Positions 1 to 8,753 of a stretch of 64,000 nucleotides of DNA are shown piece after piece (position 1 is the stretch's first letter; each line of letters begins with the position of its first letter). Position numbers and translations under genes: made by a program. The notes under the pieces are model-generated. The model was not told the DNA's origin and did not search any database. It saw nothing but the letters and a program-made list of their open reading frames with translations. This DNA is from Streptococcus macacae NCTC 11558. Its GTDB lineage: Bacteria > Bacillota > Bacilli > Lactobacillales > Streptococcaceae. The stretch spans positions 496,001 to 560,000 of the forward strand of contig NZ_AEUW02000001.1 of assembly GCF_000187995.2 (NCBI RefSeq), written 5' to 3'.

Positions 1-241
1 TATAGGAATGAATGGAATTGATCATTCTTTTTTAACAACGCCTGATACAGAAGAGGCTGCTATTAAAAAGACAGTCATGGACAATGCGCAGAGAACTTAT
101 GTATTAGCTGATGATTCTAAAATTGGGCAAACCTCTTTTGTTAAAGTAGAGCGGCTGGAAGCTGTGACGATTATTACCAATCGTTCTGACAGTATCCTTT
201 TAAAAGAAATTAAAAAGAAAACGAAGGTGATAGAAGTATGA
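1..241 (+). CDS. fruR: DeoR-family fructose operon repressor, C-terminal part
   Basis: Only the last ~80 codons are present; the gene enters the window from the left in frame and ends at a TGA that overlaps the next start (ATGA). The visible part fits the DeoR C-terminal sugar-phosphate sensor domain: an N-x-I-D-H-S-F-x-T-x-D-x-E-E-A strand-loop, a K-x-x-M-x-x-A helix, then a D-x-S-K-I-G-x-x-S-F segment. The DNA-binding half is outside the window. In streptococci and lactococci this gene heads the fructose operon, and such repressors respond to fructose 1-phosphate (family knowledge). The translational overlap with a 1-phosphofructokinase gene supports the name. The symbol is inferred from context. 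Confidence 0.85.
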   Translation, partial: IGMNGIDHSFLTTPDTEEAAIKKTVMDNAQRTYVLADDSKIGQTSFVKVERLEAVTIITNRSDSILLKEIKKKTKVIEV

Positions 242-1149
242 TATATACGGTAACTCTTAATCCATCCATTGATTTTATTGTTCGCCTCAGCCAGCTTCAG
301 CTGGGCAGTGTCAATCGGATGGCTAGTGATGATAAATATGTTGGCGGAAAAGGCATCAATGTTAGCCGTATCCTGAAACGTCTGGGACAGGCTAATACTG
401 CGACAGGTTTTCTTGGCGGTTTTACAGGTAAATTCGTTGAAGATGGCTTAGCAGCTGAAAAGGTTACAACGGCTTTTGTTAAAGTTGATCAGGATACGCG
501 TATTAATGTTAAAATTAAGTCTCAGCAAGAGACTGAGATTAATGGGCAAGGTCCTGTCATTACAGATGAACAGCTGAGTCAGCTTGAGCAGGTTTTGAGT
601 AAGCTGACATCTGCTGACATAGTTGTTTTTGCTGGCAGTGCACCAACCAACTTGGGCAATCAGGTTTATAAGCGCTTGATTCCTTTTGTCAGAGAGACAA
701 AAGCTCAGGTTGTTTGTGATTTTGAAGGCCAAACGCTGCTAGATGCTTTACATTATCAGCCTTTGTTGGTAAAGCCCAATAATCATGAACTGGAAGCTAT
801 CTTTAATGTTCAGCTGCATAATATAGCTGATATTGAAAAATATGGGCGCAAGCTCCTTTCTAAAGGGGCTCAGCATGCCATTATTTCAATGGCAGGAGCT
901 GGTGCCGTATTAGTAACACCAGAGGCGGCTTACTTTGCCAAACCTATTGCAGGCCAGGTTAAAAACTCCGTTGGAGCTGGTGATTCTATGGTAGCAGGCT
1001 TTACAGGTGAATTTGCAAAGACTGCTGATCCTGTTGAGGCCTTAAAATGGGGAGTTGCCTGCGGTACAGCTACAGCTTTTTCAGATGATTTAGCTAGCTT
1101 TGACTTTATTAAAGAAACTTACAAAAAAGTAGAGGTAGAAAAACTATGA
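238..1149 (+). CDS. fruK: 1-phosphofructokinase
   Basis: PfkB-family sugar kinase of 303 residues, a normal length. It phosphorylates fructose 1-phosphate, the product of PTS uptake, to fructose 1,6-bisphosphate in the cytoplasm. Visible are the N-terminal substrate motif GGKGINVSR (36-44) and the C-terminal G-A-G-D-S motif with the catalytic base Asp249. The start overlaps the repressor stop by 4 bases and the stop overlaps the start of the PTS gene by 4 bases, so the three genes are one translationally coupled operon. Neighbouring EIIABC of the fructose type makes fruK much more likely than the tagatose-phosphate kinase of the same family. Confidence 0.94.
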   Translation: MIYTVTLNPSIDFIVRLSQLQLGSVNRMASDDKYVGGKGINVSRILKRLGQANTATGFLGGFTGKFVEDGLAAEKVTTAFVKVDQDTRINVKIKSQQETEINGQGPVITDEQLSQLEQVLSKLTSADIVVFAGSAPTNLGNQVYKRLIPFVRETKAQVVCDFEGQTLLDALHYQPLLVKPNNHELEAIFNVQLHNIADIEKYGRKLLSKGAQHAIISMAGAGAVLVTPEAAYFAKPIAGQVKNSVGAGDSMVAGFTGEFAKTADPVEALKWGVACGTATAFSDDLASFDFIKETYKKVEVEKL

Positions 1150-3113
1150 AAATTCAGGATTTACTGAACAAGGATGTCATGTTGCTCGATTTGCAGGCAA
1201 CTACTAAAGAAGCTGTTATTAATGAGATGATTACAAGCCTTGTGGATCATGGAATAGTGACAGATTTTGATACCTTTAAAAAAGGTATTATGAATCGTGA
1301 AGCACAAACTTCAACGGGTCTTGGAGGAGGCATTGCCATGCCTCACAGCAAAAATGATGCGGTTAAGGAAGCCACTGTCCTTTTTGCGAAATCAAATAAA
1401 GGTGTTGATTATGAAGCTCTTGATGGGGAACCGGTTGATCTTTTCTTTATGATTGCTGCTCCAGATGGTGCCAATGATACGCATTTGGCAGCTCTTGCTG
1501 AACTGTCTCAATATCTTTTAAAAGATGGCTTTGCAGACAAGCTGCGCCAAGTAAAGAGCCCTGATGATGTTATTAACCTTTTTAATGAGACAGAAGAAGA
1601 AAAGCAAGAAGAAACAAAAGCAGCTGAACCAGCTTCAGATAATCAGGATTTTCTTGTGGCAGTTACAGCCTGTACAACTGGTATCGCCCATACTTATATG
1701 GCAGAGGAAGCTCTTAAAAAACAAGCTGCTGAAATGGGAGTAGCTATCAAGGTCGAAACAAATGGCGCCTCAGGTATTGGCAACAAATTAACAGCAGATG
1801 ATATTAAGCGTGCCAAAGGTGTGATTGTTGCAGCTGATAAAGCTGTTGAAATGGATCGTTTCAATGGTAAACCATTAATTTCACGTCCTGTCGCAGATGG
1901 CATCAAAAAACCTGAAGAATTAATCAATAGTATTCTTGATGATAAAGCAGAAGTTTATCTTGCTGCAAATGAAGGAACAGCAGCAGAATCTGATCAGGAA
2001 AAATTAAGCTTGGGCGCTGCCTTTTATAAACATTTGATGAGCGGAGTTTCACAAATGCTGCCTTTTGTCATTGGCGGCGGTATTATGATTGCTGTCTCTT
2101 TCTTGATTGATCAATTCATGGGAGTTCCAAAGGAATCTCTCAGCCATCTTGGTAACTATCATGAGCTGGCTGCTATCTTCAATCAAATCGGGAATGCTGC
2201 CTTTGGCTTTATGATCCCAGTATTTGCGGCTTATATCGCTTATTCTATTGCTGAAAAGCCGGGGCTTGTAGCTGGATTTGTAGCTGGAAGCATGGCAACT
2301 ACAGGACTTGCTTTCAATAAAGTCGCTTTCTTTGAATTTGGAGAAAAGGCCAGTCAGGCAAAATTAGTCGGAGTTCCTTCAGGATTCTTAGGAGCGCTTG
2401 TGGGTGGTTTTCTTGCAGGAGCTGTTATTCTTGTACTGAAAAAAGCCTTAACCTTTATGCCGAAATCGCTTGAGGGGATTAAGTCCATTCTTTTGTATCC
2501 TGTCTTTGGTGTACTTATTACTGGTTTCTTGATGCTTTTTGTCAATATTCCTATGTCGGCTATCAATACAGGCTTGTACAGTTTTCTTGATGGCCTCTCA
2601 GGAGGATCAGCTGTTTTACTAGGTTTAATTGTAGGGGGAATGATGGCTATTGATATGGGCGGTCCTTTCAATAAAGCAGCCTATGTTTTTGGAACCAGTA
2701 CCTTGACAGCTTCTGTTCTTGCCAAAGGAGGATCTGTTGTGATGGCTAGTGTAATGGCCGGTGGTATGGTACCGCCCCTTGCAGTTTTTGTAGCTACCCT
2801 ATTATTTAAAAATAAATTTACGCAAGAAGAAAGAGACGCTGGTCTGACTAATATCGTTATGGGACTATCCTTTATTACTGAGGGAGCTATTCCTTTTGGT
2901 GCAGCTGATCCGGCACGTGCTATTCCAAGTTTCATGGTTGGCTCTGCTTTGACTGGAGCGCTTGTAGGTCTCTTTAGTATTAAATTGATGGCACCTCACG
3001 GAGGAATCTTTGTCTTCTTGCTGACCAGCAATTGGCTGCTCTACTTTGTATGTATTGTTATTGGAGCTATTGTATCAGGTATCTTGTTTGGTTATTTGCG
3101 TAAAGCAAAATAG
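1146..3113 (+). CDS. fruA: PTS fructose transporter, EIIABC fusion
   Basis: 655-residue membrane permease that imports fructose and phosphorylates it at C1. The domain order is A-B-C. EIIA spans about 1-145, with phospho-acceptor His67 in G-I-A-M-P-H-S. A Glu/Lys-rich linker (148-165) follows, then EIIB with phospho-acceptor Cys176 in V-T-A-C-T-T-G-I-A-H-T. EIIC covers about 290-650 with many hydrophobic segments. It is the last gene of the coupled fructose operon and is followed by a hairpin terminator. All active-site residues needed for phosphotransfer are present. I see no truncation. Confidence 0.95.
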   Translation: MKIQDLLNKDVMLLDLQATTKEAVINEMITSLVDHGIVTDFDTFKKGIMNREAQTSTGLGGGIAMPHSKNDAVKEATVLFAKSNKGVDYEALDGEPVDLFFMIAAPDGANDTHLAALAELSQYLLKDGFADKLRQVKSPDDVINLFNETEEEKQEETKAAEPASDNQDFLVAVTACTTGIAHTYMAEEALKKQAAEMGVAIKVETNGASGIGNKLTADDIKRAKGVIVAADKAVEMDRFNGKPLISRPVADGIKKPEELINSILDDKAEVYLAANEGTAAESDQEKLSLGAAFYKHLMSGVSQMLPFVIGGGIMIAVSFLIDQFMGVPKESLSHLGNYHELAAIFNQIGNAAFGFMIPVFAAYIAYSIAEKPGLVAGFVAGSMATTGLAFNKVAFFEFGEKASQAKLVGVPSGFLGALVGGFLAGAVILVLKKALTFMPKSLEGIKSILLYPVFGVLITGFLMLFVNIPMSAINTGLYSFLDGLSGGSAVLLGLIVGGMMAIDMGGPFNKAAYVFGTSTLTASVLAKGGSVVMASVMAGGMVPPLAVFVATLLFKNKFTQEERDAGLTNIVMGLSFITEGAIPFGAADPARAIPSFMVGSALTGALVGLFSIKLMAPHGGIFVFLLTSNWLLYFVCIVIGAIVSGILFGYLRKAK

Positions 3114-3126
3114 AATTTTACTTAAG

Positions 3127-3159
3127 AAAGGGCAGTAAACAAATATCCTGCCTTTTTTT
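3127..3159 (+). terminator. Rho-independent terminator after fruA
   Basis: A short stem (AGGGCAG pairing with CTGCCTT, including a G-T pair) is followed by a run of seven T, 14 bases after the fruA stop codon. Confidence 0.75.
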
Positions 3160-3220
3160 GCTGGCATTTAAAAAGGATAGTTTGCTCTAATGATCAATGG
3201 CTAGCTTAATTAATTTAAAG

Positions 3221-3248
3221 AAGGCGGGATCTCTTCCTGCCTTTTTGT
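3221..3248 (+). terminator. Second hairpin terminator between fruA and metE
   Basis: A 9-bp stem (AAGGCGGGA with TCCTGCCTT, one G-T pair) with a 5-base loop and a T run, ~70 bases after the first terminator. No gene lies between the two. It may be a backup for fruA or the end of a short unannotated transcript. The 326-base gap 3114-3439 holds only these two hairpins and the methionine operator. Confidence 0.65.
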
Positions 3249-3281
3249 GTTATAGTTTTATTTTATAATAAACCCTAACTA

Positions 3282-3298
3282 TATAGTTTAAAACTATA
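3282..3298 (+). promoter_or_regulatory. Palindromic MetR/MtaR-type operator upstream of metE
   Basis: TATAGTTTAAAACTATA is a perfect inverted repeat (8-bp arms around a central A), 142 bases before the metE start. It has the form ATAGTTT-N-AAACTAT, which I recall as the binding motif of LysR-type methionine regulators (MetR/MtaR) in streptococci. Related half-sites (TATAGTTTTA at ~3252, ATAGTTTATAGTTAT at ~3379) flank it, as is common for LysR regulators that bind several half-sites. Assignment to a named regulator is inference. No LysR gene is adjacent. Confidence 0.7.
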
Positions 3299-3439
3299 AG
3301 AAAGCATAAAAAGACAAAAAGCTCGAAAGGTTGATTTAATAAGGATTATCTAGTATTATTTTAACTAAAAATAAACGAATAGTTTATAGTTATGAGATGA
3401 ATAATCATTTTTTATTTTATAACGCAAAAGGAGGATCTG

Positions 3440-5677
3440 ATGACAAAAATTTCGAGTTTAGGCTATCCGCGTTTAGGAGAAAATCGTGAGTGGAAAAAAT
3501 TAATCGAATCTTACTGGGCTAAGAAAATTAGTTCAGAGGAACTAGCTGCAGGCGCTAAAAAATTACGTCTTGCATTTCTGAAAAAGCAGCTTGATGCTGG
3601 ACTTGATTTCGTTCCTGTGGGTGATTTTTCTCTTTATGATCATATTTTAGATCTATCTGTTCAGTTTAATATTATTCCAAAGCGTTTTGCTGATCAAACC
3701 ATAGATATTGATTTGTACTTTGCGATTGCCCGCGGCAACAAGGACAATGTCGCTTCTTCTATGAAAAAATGGTTTAATACTAACTATCACTATATTGTGC
3801 CTGAGTGGTCCAAACAAAAGCCAAAATTGACTAATAATCGTCTTTTAGATCTTTATTTAGAAGCTAGAGAAGTTGTAGGAGACAAAGCAAAACCTGTTAT
3901 TACAGGTCCTATTACTTATGTTGCCCTATCAACTGGTATTGAGGACTTTACGGCAGCTGTTAAAAGTCTTTTGCCGCTTTACAAACAAATCTTTACAGAA
4001 TTAACGCAGGCAGGTGCCAGCTACATTCAGGTTGATGAACCTATCTTTGTGACAGATGAGGGAGAAAAGTATCTTGAAGCAGCTAAATCTGTTTATGCTT
4101 ACTTTGCTAAAGAAATACCTCAGGCTAAATTAATCTTTCAAACTTACTTTGAAGCTTTGATTGATGCTCAAATTCTCTCTCAGCTGCCTGTGGCTGCCTT
4201 TGGCCTTGATTTTGTTCATGGTTTGGAAGAAAATTTAGAAGCTATACAGTCAGGTGTTTTTAAAGATAAGGAAATTTTTGCTGGCCTTGTGGATGGCCGC
4301 AATATCTGGGCTTCTGATTTCACCAGAACCTCTGAACTTTTGAAAGAGCTTAAAGCTAATGCTGCTGAGATTTTTATTCAGCCTTCTTGCTCTTTGCTGC
4401 ACGTTCCTGTCACCACTAAAAATGAAACGGATTTAGAACCTGTTTTGCGTCATGGTTTGGCTTTTGCAGATGAAAAATTAAGGGAAATCAGACTATTGGC
4501 TGAGCGGTTAGACGGCAAAGAAAATTCAGCTTATGATCAGCATCTTGCCCATTTTGCTGCCCTCCAAGCAGCTGATTTTAGAAATGTTGAGCTGGAAAAT
4601 CTGGATCATGTAGCTACCAAACGGCATAGTGATTATGCTAAGCGCCGCGAATTACAGCAGGAAAGATTGCATCTGCCTTTGCTTCCGACAACAACGATCG
4701 GTTCTTTTCCGCAGTCACAGGAGATTAGAAAGACGCGTTTGGCTTGGAAGCGCGGAGAAATTAGTGACCAGGCCTATCATGATTTTATCAATGCTGAAAT
4801 TGAGCGCTGGATTCGTATTCAAGAGGATCTTGATCTTGATGTTTTGGTTCATGGTGAGTTTGAACGTGTGGATATGGTTGAATTCTTTGGCCAAAAATTA
4901 GCTGGCTTTACGACGACTAAGTGGGGCTGGGTTCAATCTTACGGCTCACGTGCTGTTAAACCGCCGATTATATATGGTGATGTTCAGCATATTGAACCGA
5001 TTACAATTAAAGAAACCGTTTATGCGCAAAGTTTAACGGATCGTCCTGTTAAGGGCATGCTGACAGGCCCTATCACCATAACTAATTGGTCATTTGAAAG
5101 AACAGATATTCCGCGTGATCAACTCTTTAATCAGATTGGTTTGGCTATTAAAGATGAGATTAAACTGCTTGAAGATGCTGGAATTGCTATTATTCAAGTG
5201 GATGAGGCTGCTCTTCGTGAGGGTCTGCCTTTACGCAAAGACAAACAAAAAGCTTATTTAGATGATGCTGTTCACGCTTTTCATATTGCGACATCATCTG
5301 TCAAAGATAATACGCAAATTCATACGCATATGTGCTATTCTAAGTTTGATGAGATCATTGACTCTATTCGAGCGCTTGATGCTGATGTGATTTCTATTGA
5401 AACCAGCCGCAGCCATGGTGATATTATTAAATCCTTTGAAACTGCTGTTTATCCGCTTGGTATTGGTCTAGGGGTTTATGATATTCACTCACCGCGTGTG
5501 CCAACTAAAGAAGAAGTGGTAGCTAATATTGAAAGACCCCTGCGGCAGTTATCACCCAAGCAGTTTTGGGTTAATCCTGACTGCGGTTTAAAAACACGGC
5601 AGGAAGCAGAGACTATTGCAGCTTTGAAAGTTTTAGTAGCCGCAACTAAAGAGGTACGGCAAAAATTAGGAAAATAA
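3440..5677 (+). CDS. metE: Cobalamin-independent methionine synthase
   Basis: 745-residue zinc enzyme that moves the methyl group of 5-methyltetrahydropteroyl-polyglutamate to homocysteine, the last step of methionine synthesis. The N-terminal half is the degenerate barrel found in the family and the C-terminal half is catalytic. The zinc ligands are all visible: His630 and Cys632 (H-T-H-M-C), Glu654 (S-I-E-T-S) and Cys715 (N-P-D-C-G). Length is normal. AAAGGAGG lies just before the ATG. The next gene, 17 bases downstream of the stop, encodes the enzyme that makes the methyl donor, so they form one operon behind the methionine-type operator at 3282. Confidence 0.97.
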   Translation: MTKISSLGYPRLGENREWKKLIESYWAKKISSEELAAGAKKLRLAFLKKQLDAGLDFVPVGDFSLYDHILDLSVQFNIIPKRFADQTIDIDLYFAIARGNKDNVASSMKKWFNTNYHYIVPEWSKQKPKLTNNRLLDLYLEAREVVGDKAKPVITGPITYVALSTGIEDFTAAVKSLLPLYKQIFTELTQAGASYIQVDEPIFVTDEGEKYLEAAKSVYAYFAKEIPQAKLIFQTYFEALIDAQILSQLPVAAFGLDFVHGLEENLEAIQSGVFKDKEIFAGLVDGRNIWASDFTRTSELLKELKANAAEIFIQPSCSLLHVPVTTKNETDLEPVLRHGLAFADEKLREIRLLAERLDGKENSAYDQHLAHFAALQAADFRNVELENLDHVATKRHSDYAKRRELQQERLHLPLLPTTTIGSFPQSQEIRKTRLAWKRGEISDQAYHDFINAEIERWIRIQEDLDLDVLVHGEFERVDMVEFFGQKLAGFTTTKWGWVQSYGSRAVKPPIIYGDVQHIEPITIKETVYAQSLTDRPVKGMLTGPITITNWSFERTDIPRDQLFNQIGLAIKDEIKLLEDAGIAIIQVDEAALREGLPLRKDKQKAYLDDAVHAFHIATSSVKDNTQIHTHMCYSKFDEIIDSIRALDADVISIETSRSHGDIIKSFETAVYPLGIGLGVYDIHSPRVPTKEEVVANIERPLRQLSPKQFWVNPDCGLKTRQEAETIAALKVLVAATKEVRQKLGK

Positions 5678-5694
5678 AGTAAGGAGAAGTGTCC

Positions 5695-7551
5695 ATGTCC
5701 AGATTGCTAGAGAGACTAAAAACAGATATTTTAGTGGCTGACGGTGCCATGGGCACCCTTCTTTATGCAGATGGTTTAGAAGCCTGTCATGAATACTATA
5801 ATATCAGCCATCCTGAAAAGATCATATCGATTCATAGAGCCTATATTGCAGCTGGAGCAGATGTTATTCAGACCAATACTTATGCGGCTAAAAGGCATCG
5901 CTTAAAAGGATTTGGTTATGATCATAAAGTAGAAGAGATTAATCGAGAAGCCGTTGCTTTAGCACGGCAAGCGGCTGGGGATGACCTATTTGTTTTGGGG
6001 ACTATTGGTGCTTCTAGAGGTTTGAAACAGTGCGATCTAACCTTGGATGAGATCGTTTCTGAAACAGTGGAGCAAGCCAAAATTCTTTTAGAGACTAGAC
6101 AAATTGATGGTCTGTTGCTTGAGACTTATTATGATCTAGATGAGCTCATTGCTGCTCTTAAAGCCCTGCGTCCTCTGACAGACTTACCTATTATAACGAA
6201 TATGGCCTTGTATGAAGCTGGCATCACAGAAAGCGGACGTCCCTTGGTGGAAGCTTTTAGCCATTTAGTGATGTTAGGTGCTGATATTGTAGGTTTAAAC
6301 TGTCATTTGGGCCCTTACCATATGATTCAGTCCTTTAAGCAGGTACCATTGTTTGCACAAAGCTATCTGTCGGCTTATCCCAATGCCAGCCTTTTGTCTT
6401 TTAGCAATGATGATGAAAAGGGGCACTACAGTTTCAGCCAAAATGCGGATTATTTTGAACGGTGTGCGAAACTGTTTGTAGAAGAAGGTGTTCGTTTGAT
6501 TGGCGGCTGCTGCGGGACAACACCGGATCATATCAAGGCTCTTAAACGCGGTATTAGGGGTCTCAAACCGATTGAAAAAAAGGTAACCCTGCCACCTGCG
6601 GACCCTGAAGAGCCTATTTTTGAGACTGAAAAGAAAGAAAGTCTGGTAGATAAGGTCAAAAGAGAGGTAACAATTATTGCAGAGATTGATCCTCCTAAGA
6701 CTTTGGCGATTGATAAGTTTGTTGAGGGCGTTAAAGCCTTAGATAAAAAGGAGATTGCTGCTATAACCTTAGCAGATAATTCTTTAGCCAGAACGCGCAT
6801 TTGCAATCTTAGTATGGCTTCCTTAATGAAAGAAGAGGTGGAGACACCGTTCTTACTGCATATCGCTTGTCGTGACCATAATATGATTGGTTTGCAGTCA
6901 CGCCTTTTAGGAATGGATATCTTGGGTTTTGACCATGTTCTTGCTATTACTGGAGATCCTTCCAAAATTGGAGATTTTCCAGGAGCAACTAGTGTTTATG
7001 ATGCGACCAGCTTTAAGCTGTTAAATCTGATTAAGCAATTAAATCAAGGAAAAGGCTACAGTGGAGCCAGTCTTAAAAAAGCAACTCATTTTACAGTGGC
7101 TGCTGCCTTTAATCCTAATGTAAAAAATTTAAGCAGAACAAGCCGTTTAATTGATAAAAAAGTTGCTGCTGGAGCAGATTACTTTATTACACAGCCAGTC
7201 TTTAATGCAAAAACCATTGTAGGATTGAAAGAAGTTACACAGAATTATGAACAGCCGTTTTTTATAGGTATTATGCCCATAACTTCTTACAATAACGCTG
7301 TTTTTTTACATAATGAAGTCCCAGGAATTGAACTATCAGAAGAATTTCTAGCGAGACTGGAAAAGGTTAAAGATGACAAGGAAATCTGCCAAGAACTAGC
7401 TTTAGCAGAAAGTAAACGGCTGATAGATTCTGCCTTAGAATCTTTTAATGGCATTTATCTGATCACTCCTTTTATGCGTTATGACTTAACGGCTGACTTA
7501 ATTGATTATATTCATGAAAAATCAATGACGATTCAAGAGAAGAGAGCTTAA
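5695..7551 (+). CDS. metF: Homocysteine S-methyltransferase / 5,10-methylenetetrahydrofolate reductase fusion
   Basis: 618-residue two-domain protein. Residues ~1-290 are a zinc homocysteine methyltransferase domain with ligands Cys203 (G-L-N-C-H) and Cys272-Cys273 (G-G-C-C-G). Residues ~325-612 are a flavin MTHFR domain (I-A-E-I-D-P-P start; T-G-D-P motif; T-Q-P-V-F) that reduces methylene-THF to methyl-THF for MetE. This layout is the YitJ-like form common in Firmicutes. An in-frame GTG at 5689 lies only 2 bases after the AAGGAG site, so I prefer the ATG at 5695, with 8 bases of spacing. The stop codon sits inside the terminator hairpin. The methyl donor used by the N-terminal domain cannot be told from sequence. 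Confidence 0.93.
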   Translation: MSRLLERLKTDILVADGAMGTLLYADGLEACHEYYNISHPEKIISIHRAYIAAGADVIQTNTYAAKRHRLKGFGYDHKVEEINREAVALARQAAGDDLFVLGTIGASRGLKQCDLTLDEIVSETVEQAKILLETRQIDGLLLETYYDLDELIAALKALRPLTDLPIITNMALYEAGITESGRPLVEAFSHLVMLGADIVGLNCHLGPYHMIQSFKQVPLFAQSYLSAYPNASLLSFSNDDEKGHYSFSQNADYFERCAKLFVEEGVRLIGGCCGTTPDHIKALKRGIRGLKPIEKKVTLPPADPEEPIFETEKKESLVDKVKREVTIIAEIDPPKTLAIDKFVEGVKALDKKEIAAITLADNSLARTRICNLSMASLMKEEVETPFLLHIACRDHNMIGLQSRLLGMDILGFDHVLAITGDPSKIGDFPGATSVYDATSFKLLNLIKQLNQGKGYSGASLKKATHFTVAAAFNPNVKNLSRTSRLIDKKVAAGADYFITQPVFNAKTIVGLKEVTQNYEQPFFIGIMPITSYNNAVFLHNEVPGIELSEEFLARLEKVKDDKEICQELALAESKRLIDSALESFNGIYLITPFMRYDLTADLIDYIHEKSMTIQEKRA

Positions 7552-7564
7552 CCTCTCTTTTTTG
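7541..7564 (+). terminator. Terminator overlapping the metF stop codon
   Basis: AGAGAG pairs with CTCTCT across a 6-base loop and is followed by a T run. The left arm lies inside the last codons of the fusion gene. Confidence 0.7.
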
Positions 7565-7708
7565 TTTGATTGTAACAGCAGCTGATCTTGTGATATAATG
7601 GAGGCAATTAAGGTGAGACCTTGGTAGATGTTTTGTTTTAATGTTAAGATAGGTGGCTTTAAAATAGCTATTTTAATATAAGATGCTATATAAAAAAGGA
7701 GATTGTGT

Positions 7709-8530
7709 ATGTATCGCTTAGTCGCGTTTGATATGGATGGTACTTTATTGACTAGTCAAAAAACGATTGCAAAAGAAAGTATTGAGGCGATAGCGAAAGC
7801 GAGTTCAAAAGGAAAACAAGTAGTACTGTCTACTGGACGTGCTTTATCAGAGCTAAACAGCCATCGTGAAGAATTGAAAGATGTGCGTTATGCTGTTACG
7901 GCCAGCGGTGCTTTCATTTATGACTTTCAGAAAGAAAAAATTCTAGCAAAGCATGTCTTGCCTTCTCAAGTTGTTGACCAAATCAGAGAACGTGTTCAAA
8001 CTCACAATCTCATGGTACTGGCTATAATGGATGGTCAAAGTTACATTCAGCGGTCTCATTATGAAGAAGCTAAAAACTATCATATGGGTATGTATAAAGA
8101 ACTTTATCGTAAAACAGCTGTGTTTGTTGACAATATTAGTGAGCTTTTGACGAAAAACAGAGATCAATTTGAAAAGATTGATTTTTATCATTTCACAGCA
8201 GCAGAACGTGATCTTTCTTATCAAGCTCTCTTATCTGACTCTGTTATAGTCACTAAAGCTGAGGTTAGCGGTTTAGAAGTGACGGCAGCTGGAGTTGAAA
8301 AAGGTCAGGGTCTGTCCTATATCTGTCAAGAAGAGCTCCATATTCCGCTTGAAGAAGCCATTGCAGTTGGTGATGCAGACAATGATAAAAGCATGATTTG
8401 TCAGGCAGGTTTGGGAGTTGCTATGGGCAATGCCAATCAAATGATTAAACAGCTGGCAGATGTCATTGTTAAAGACAATGACCATGGGGGCTGTGCGCAA
8501 GTTATTGATGATTATTTACTTAAAAAGTAA
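7709..8530 (+). CDS. HAD-superfamily hydrolase, Cof/YidA type
   Basis: 273-residue cytoplasmic phosphatase of the Cof-like IIB group. Motif I is D-M-D-G-T, with nucleophile Asp8 and acid/base Asp10; motif II is the S-T-G-R segment near residue 50; motif IV is G-D-A-D-N-D (Asp222, Asp226) for magnesium. The cap domain lies between. Substrate unknown; members hydrolyse sugar phosphates, flavin or pyridoxal phosphates. The ATG at 7709 is chosen because AAAGGAG ends 7 bases before it; an in-frame TTG two codons upstream has no usable spacing. A likely promoter (TTGTAA, 18 bp, TATAAT at 7594-7599) leaves a leader of about 100 bases. It is transcribed on its own between two terminators. Confidence 0.9.
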   Translation: MYRLVAFDMDGTLLTSQKTIAKESIEAIAKASSKGKQVVLSTGRALSELNSHREELKDVRYAVTASGAFIYDFQKEKILAKHVLPSQVVDQIRERVQTHNLMVLAIMDGQSYIQRSHYEEAKNYHMGMYKELYRKTAVFVDNISELLTKNRDQFEKIDFYHFTAAERDLSYQALLSDSVIVTKAEVSGLEVTAAGVEKGQGLSYICQEELHIPLEEAIAVGDADNDKSMICQAGLGVAMGNANQMIKQLADVIVKDNDHGGCAQVIDDYLLKK

Positions 8531-8598
8531 AGGGACAGATTAAAGTAAAGTAATGGTCTGCATGTTCTTGTCTTCTCTATCCATTTTAATAAAGAGTT

Positions 8599-8630
8599 CC
8601 TCCTTTAGATCTATTCTAAAGGAGGTTTTT
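8599..8630 (+). terminator. Terminator after the HAD gene, stem contains a Shine-Dalgarno sequence
   Basis: A perfect 11-bp stem (CCTCCTTTAGA with TCTAAAGGAGG), a 5-base loop and then TTTTT. One arm carries AAAGGAGG and the other its complement. Confidence 0.8.
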
Positions 8631-8688
8631 GATCAGAATAAAAGTGAGTTTTCAAGATTCTCCTTGCATTAAGTTTTAGTTTGATTAA

Positions 8689-8717
8689 TTGAATTATGTC
8701 TATGCCTATGCTACAAT
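8689..8717 (+). promoter_or_regulatory. Promoter of the EIIC-hydrolase pair
   Basis: TTGAAT and TACAAT separated by exactly 17 bases, ~37 bases before the EIIC start. Good match to the vegetative sigma consensus. Confidence 0.6.
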
Positions 8718-8753
8718 CAGATTATTGATTATTTTTCATCTAGAAAGGATCTT

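Noticed and set aside
448..732. 94-codon open frame on the minus strand inside fruK
   Set aside because: Shadow of a strongly supported gene in another frame; no ribosome site and no protein-like conservation.
4629..4901. 90-codon frame on the plus strand inside metE
   Set aside because: Overlaps the catalytic half of metE in another frame; composition unlike a real protein.
7598..7627. Nine-codon leader peptide (M-E-A-I-K-V-R-P-W) before the HAD gene
   Set aside because: Overlaps the -10 box of the proposed promoter, so it would not be in the transcript; no ribosome site.
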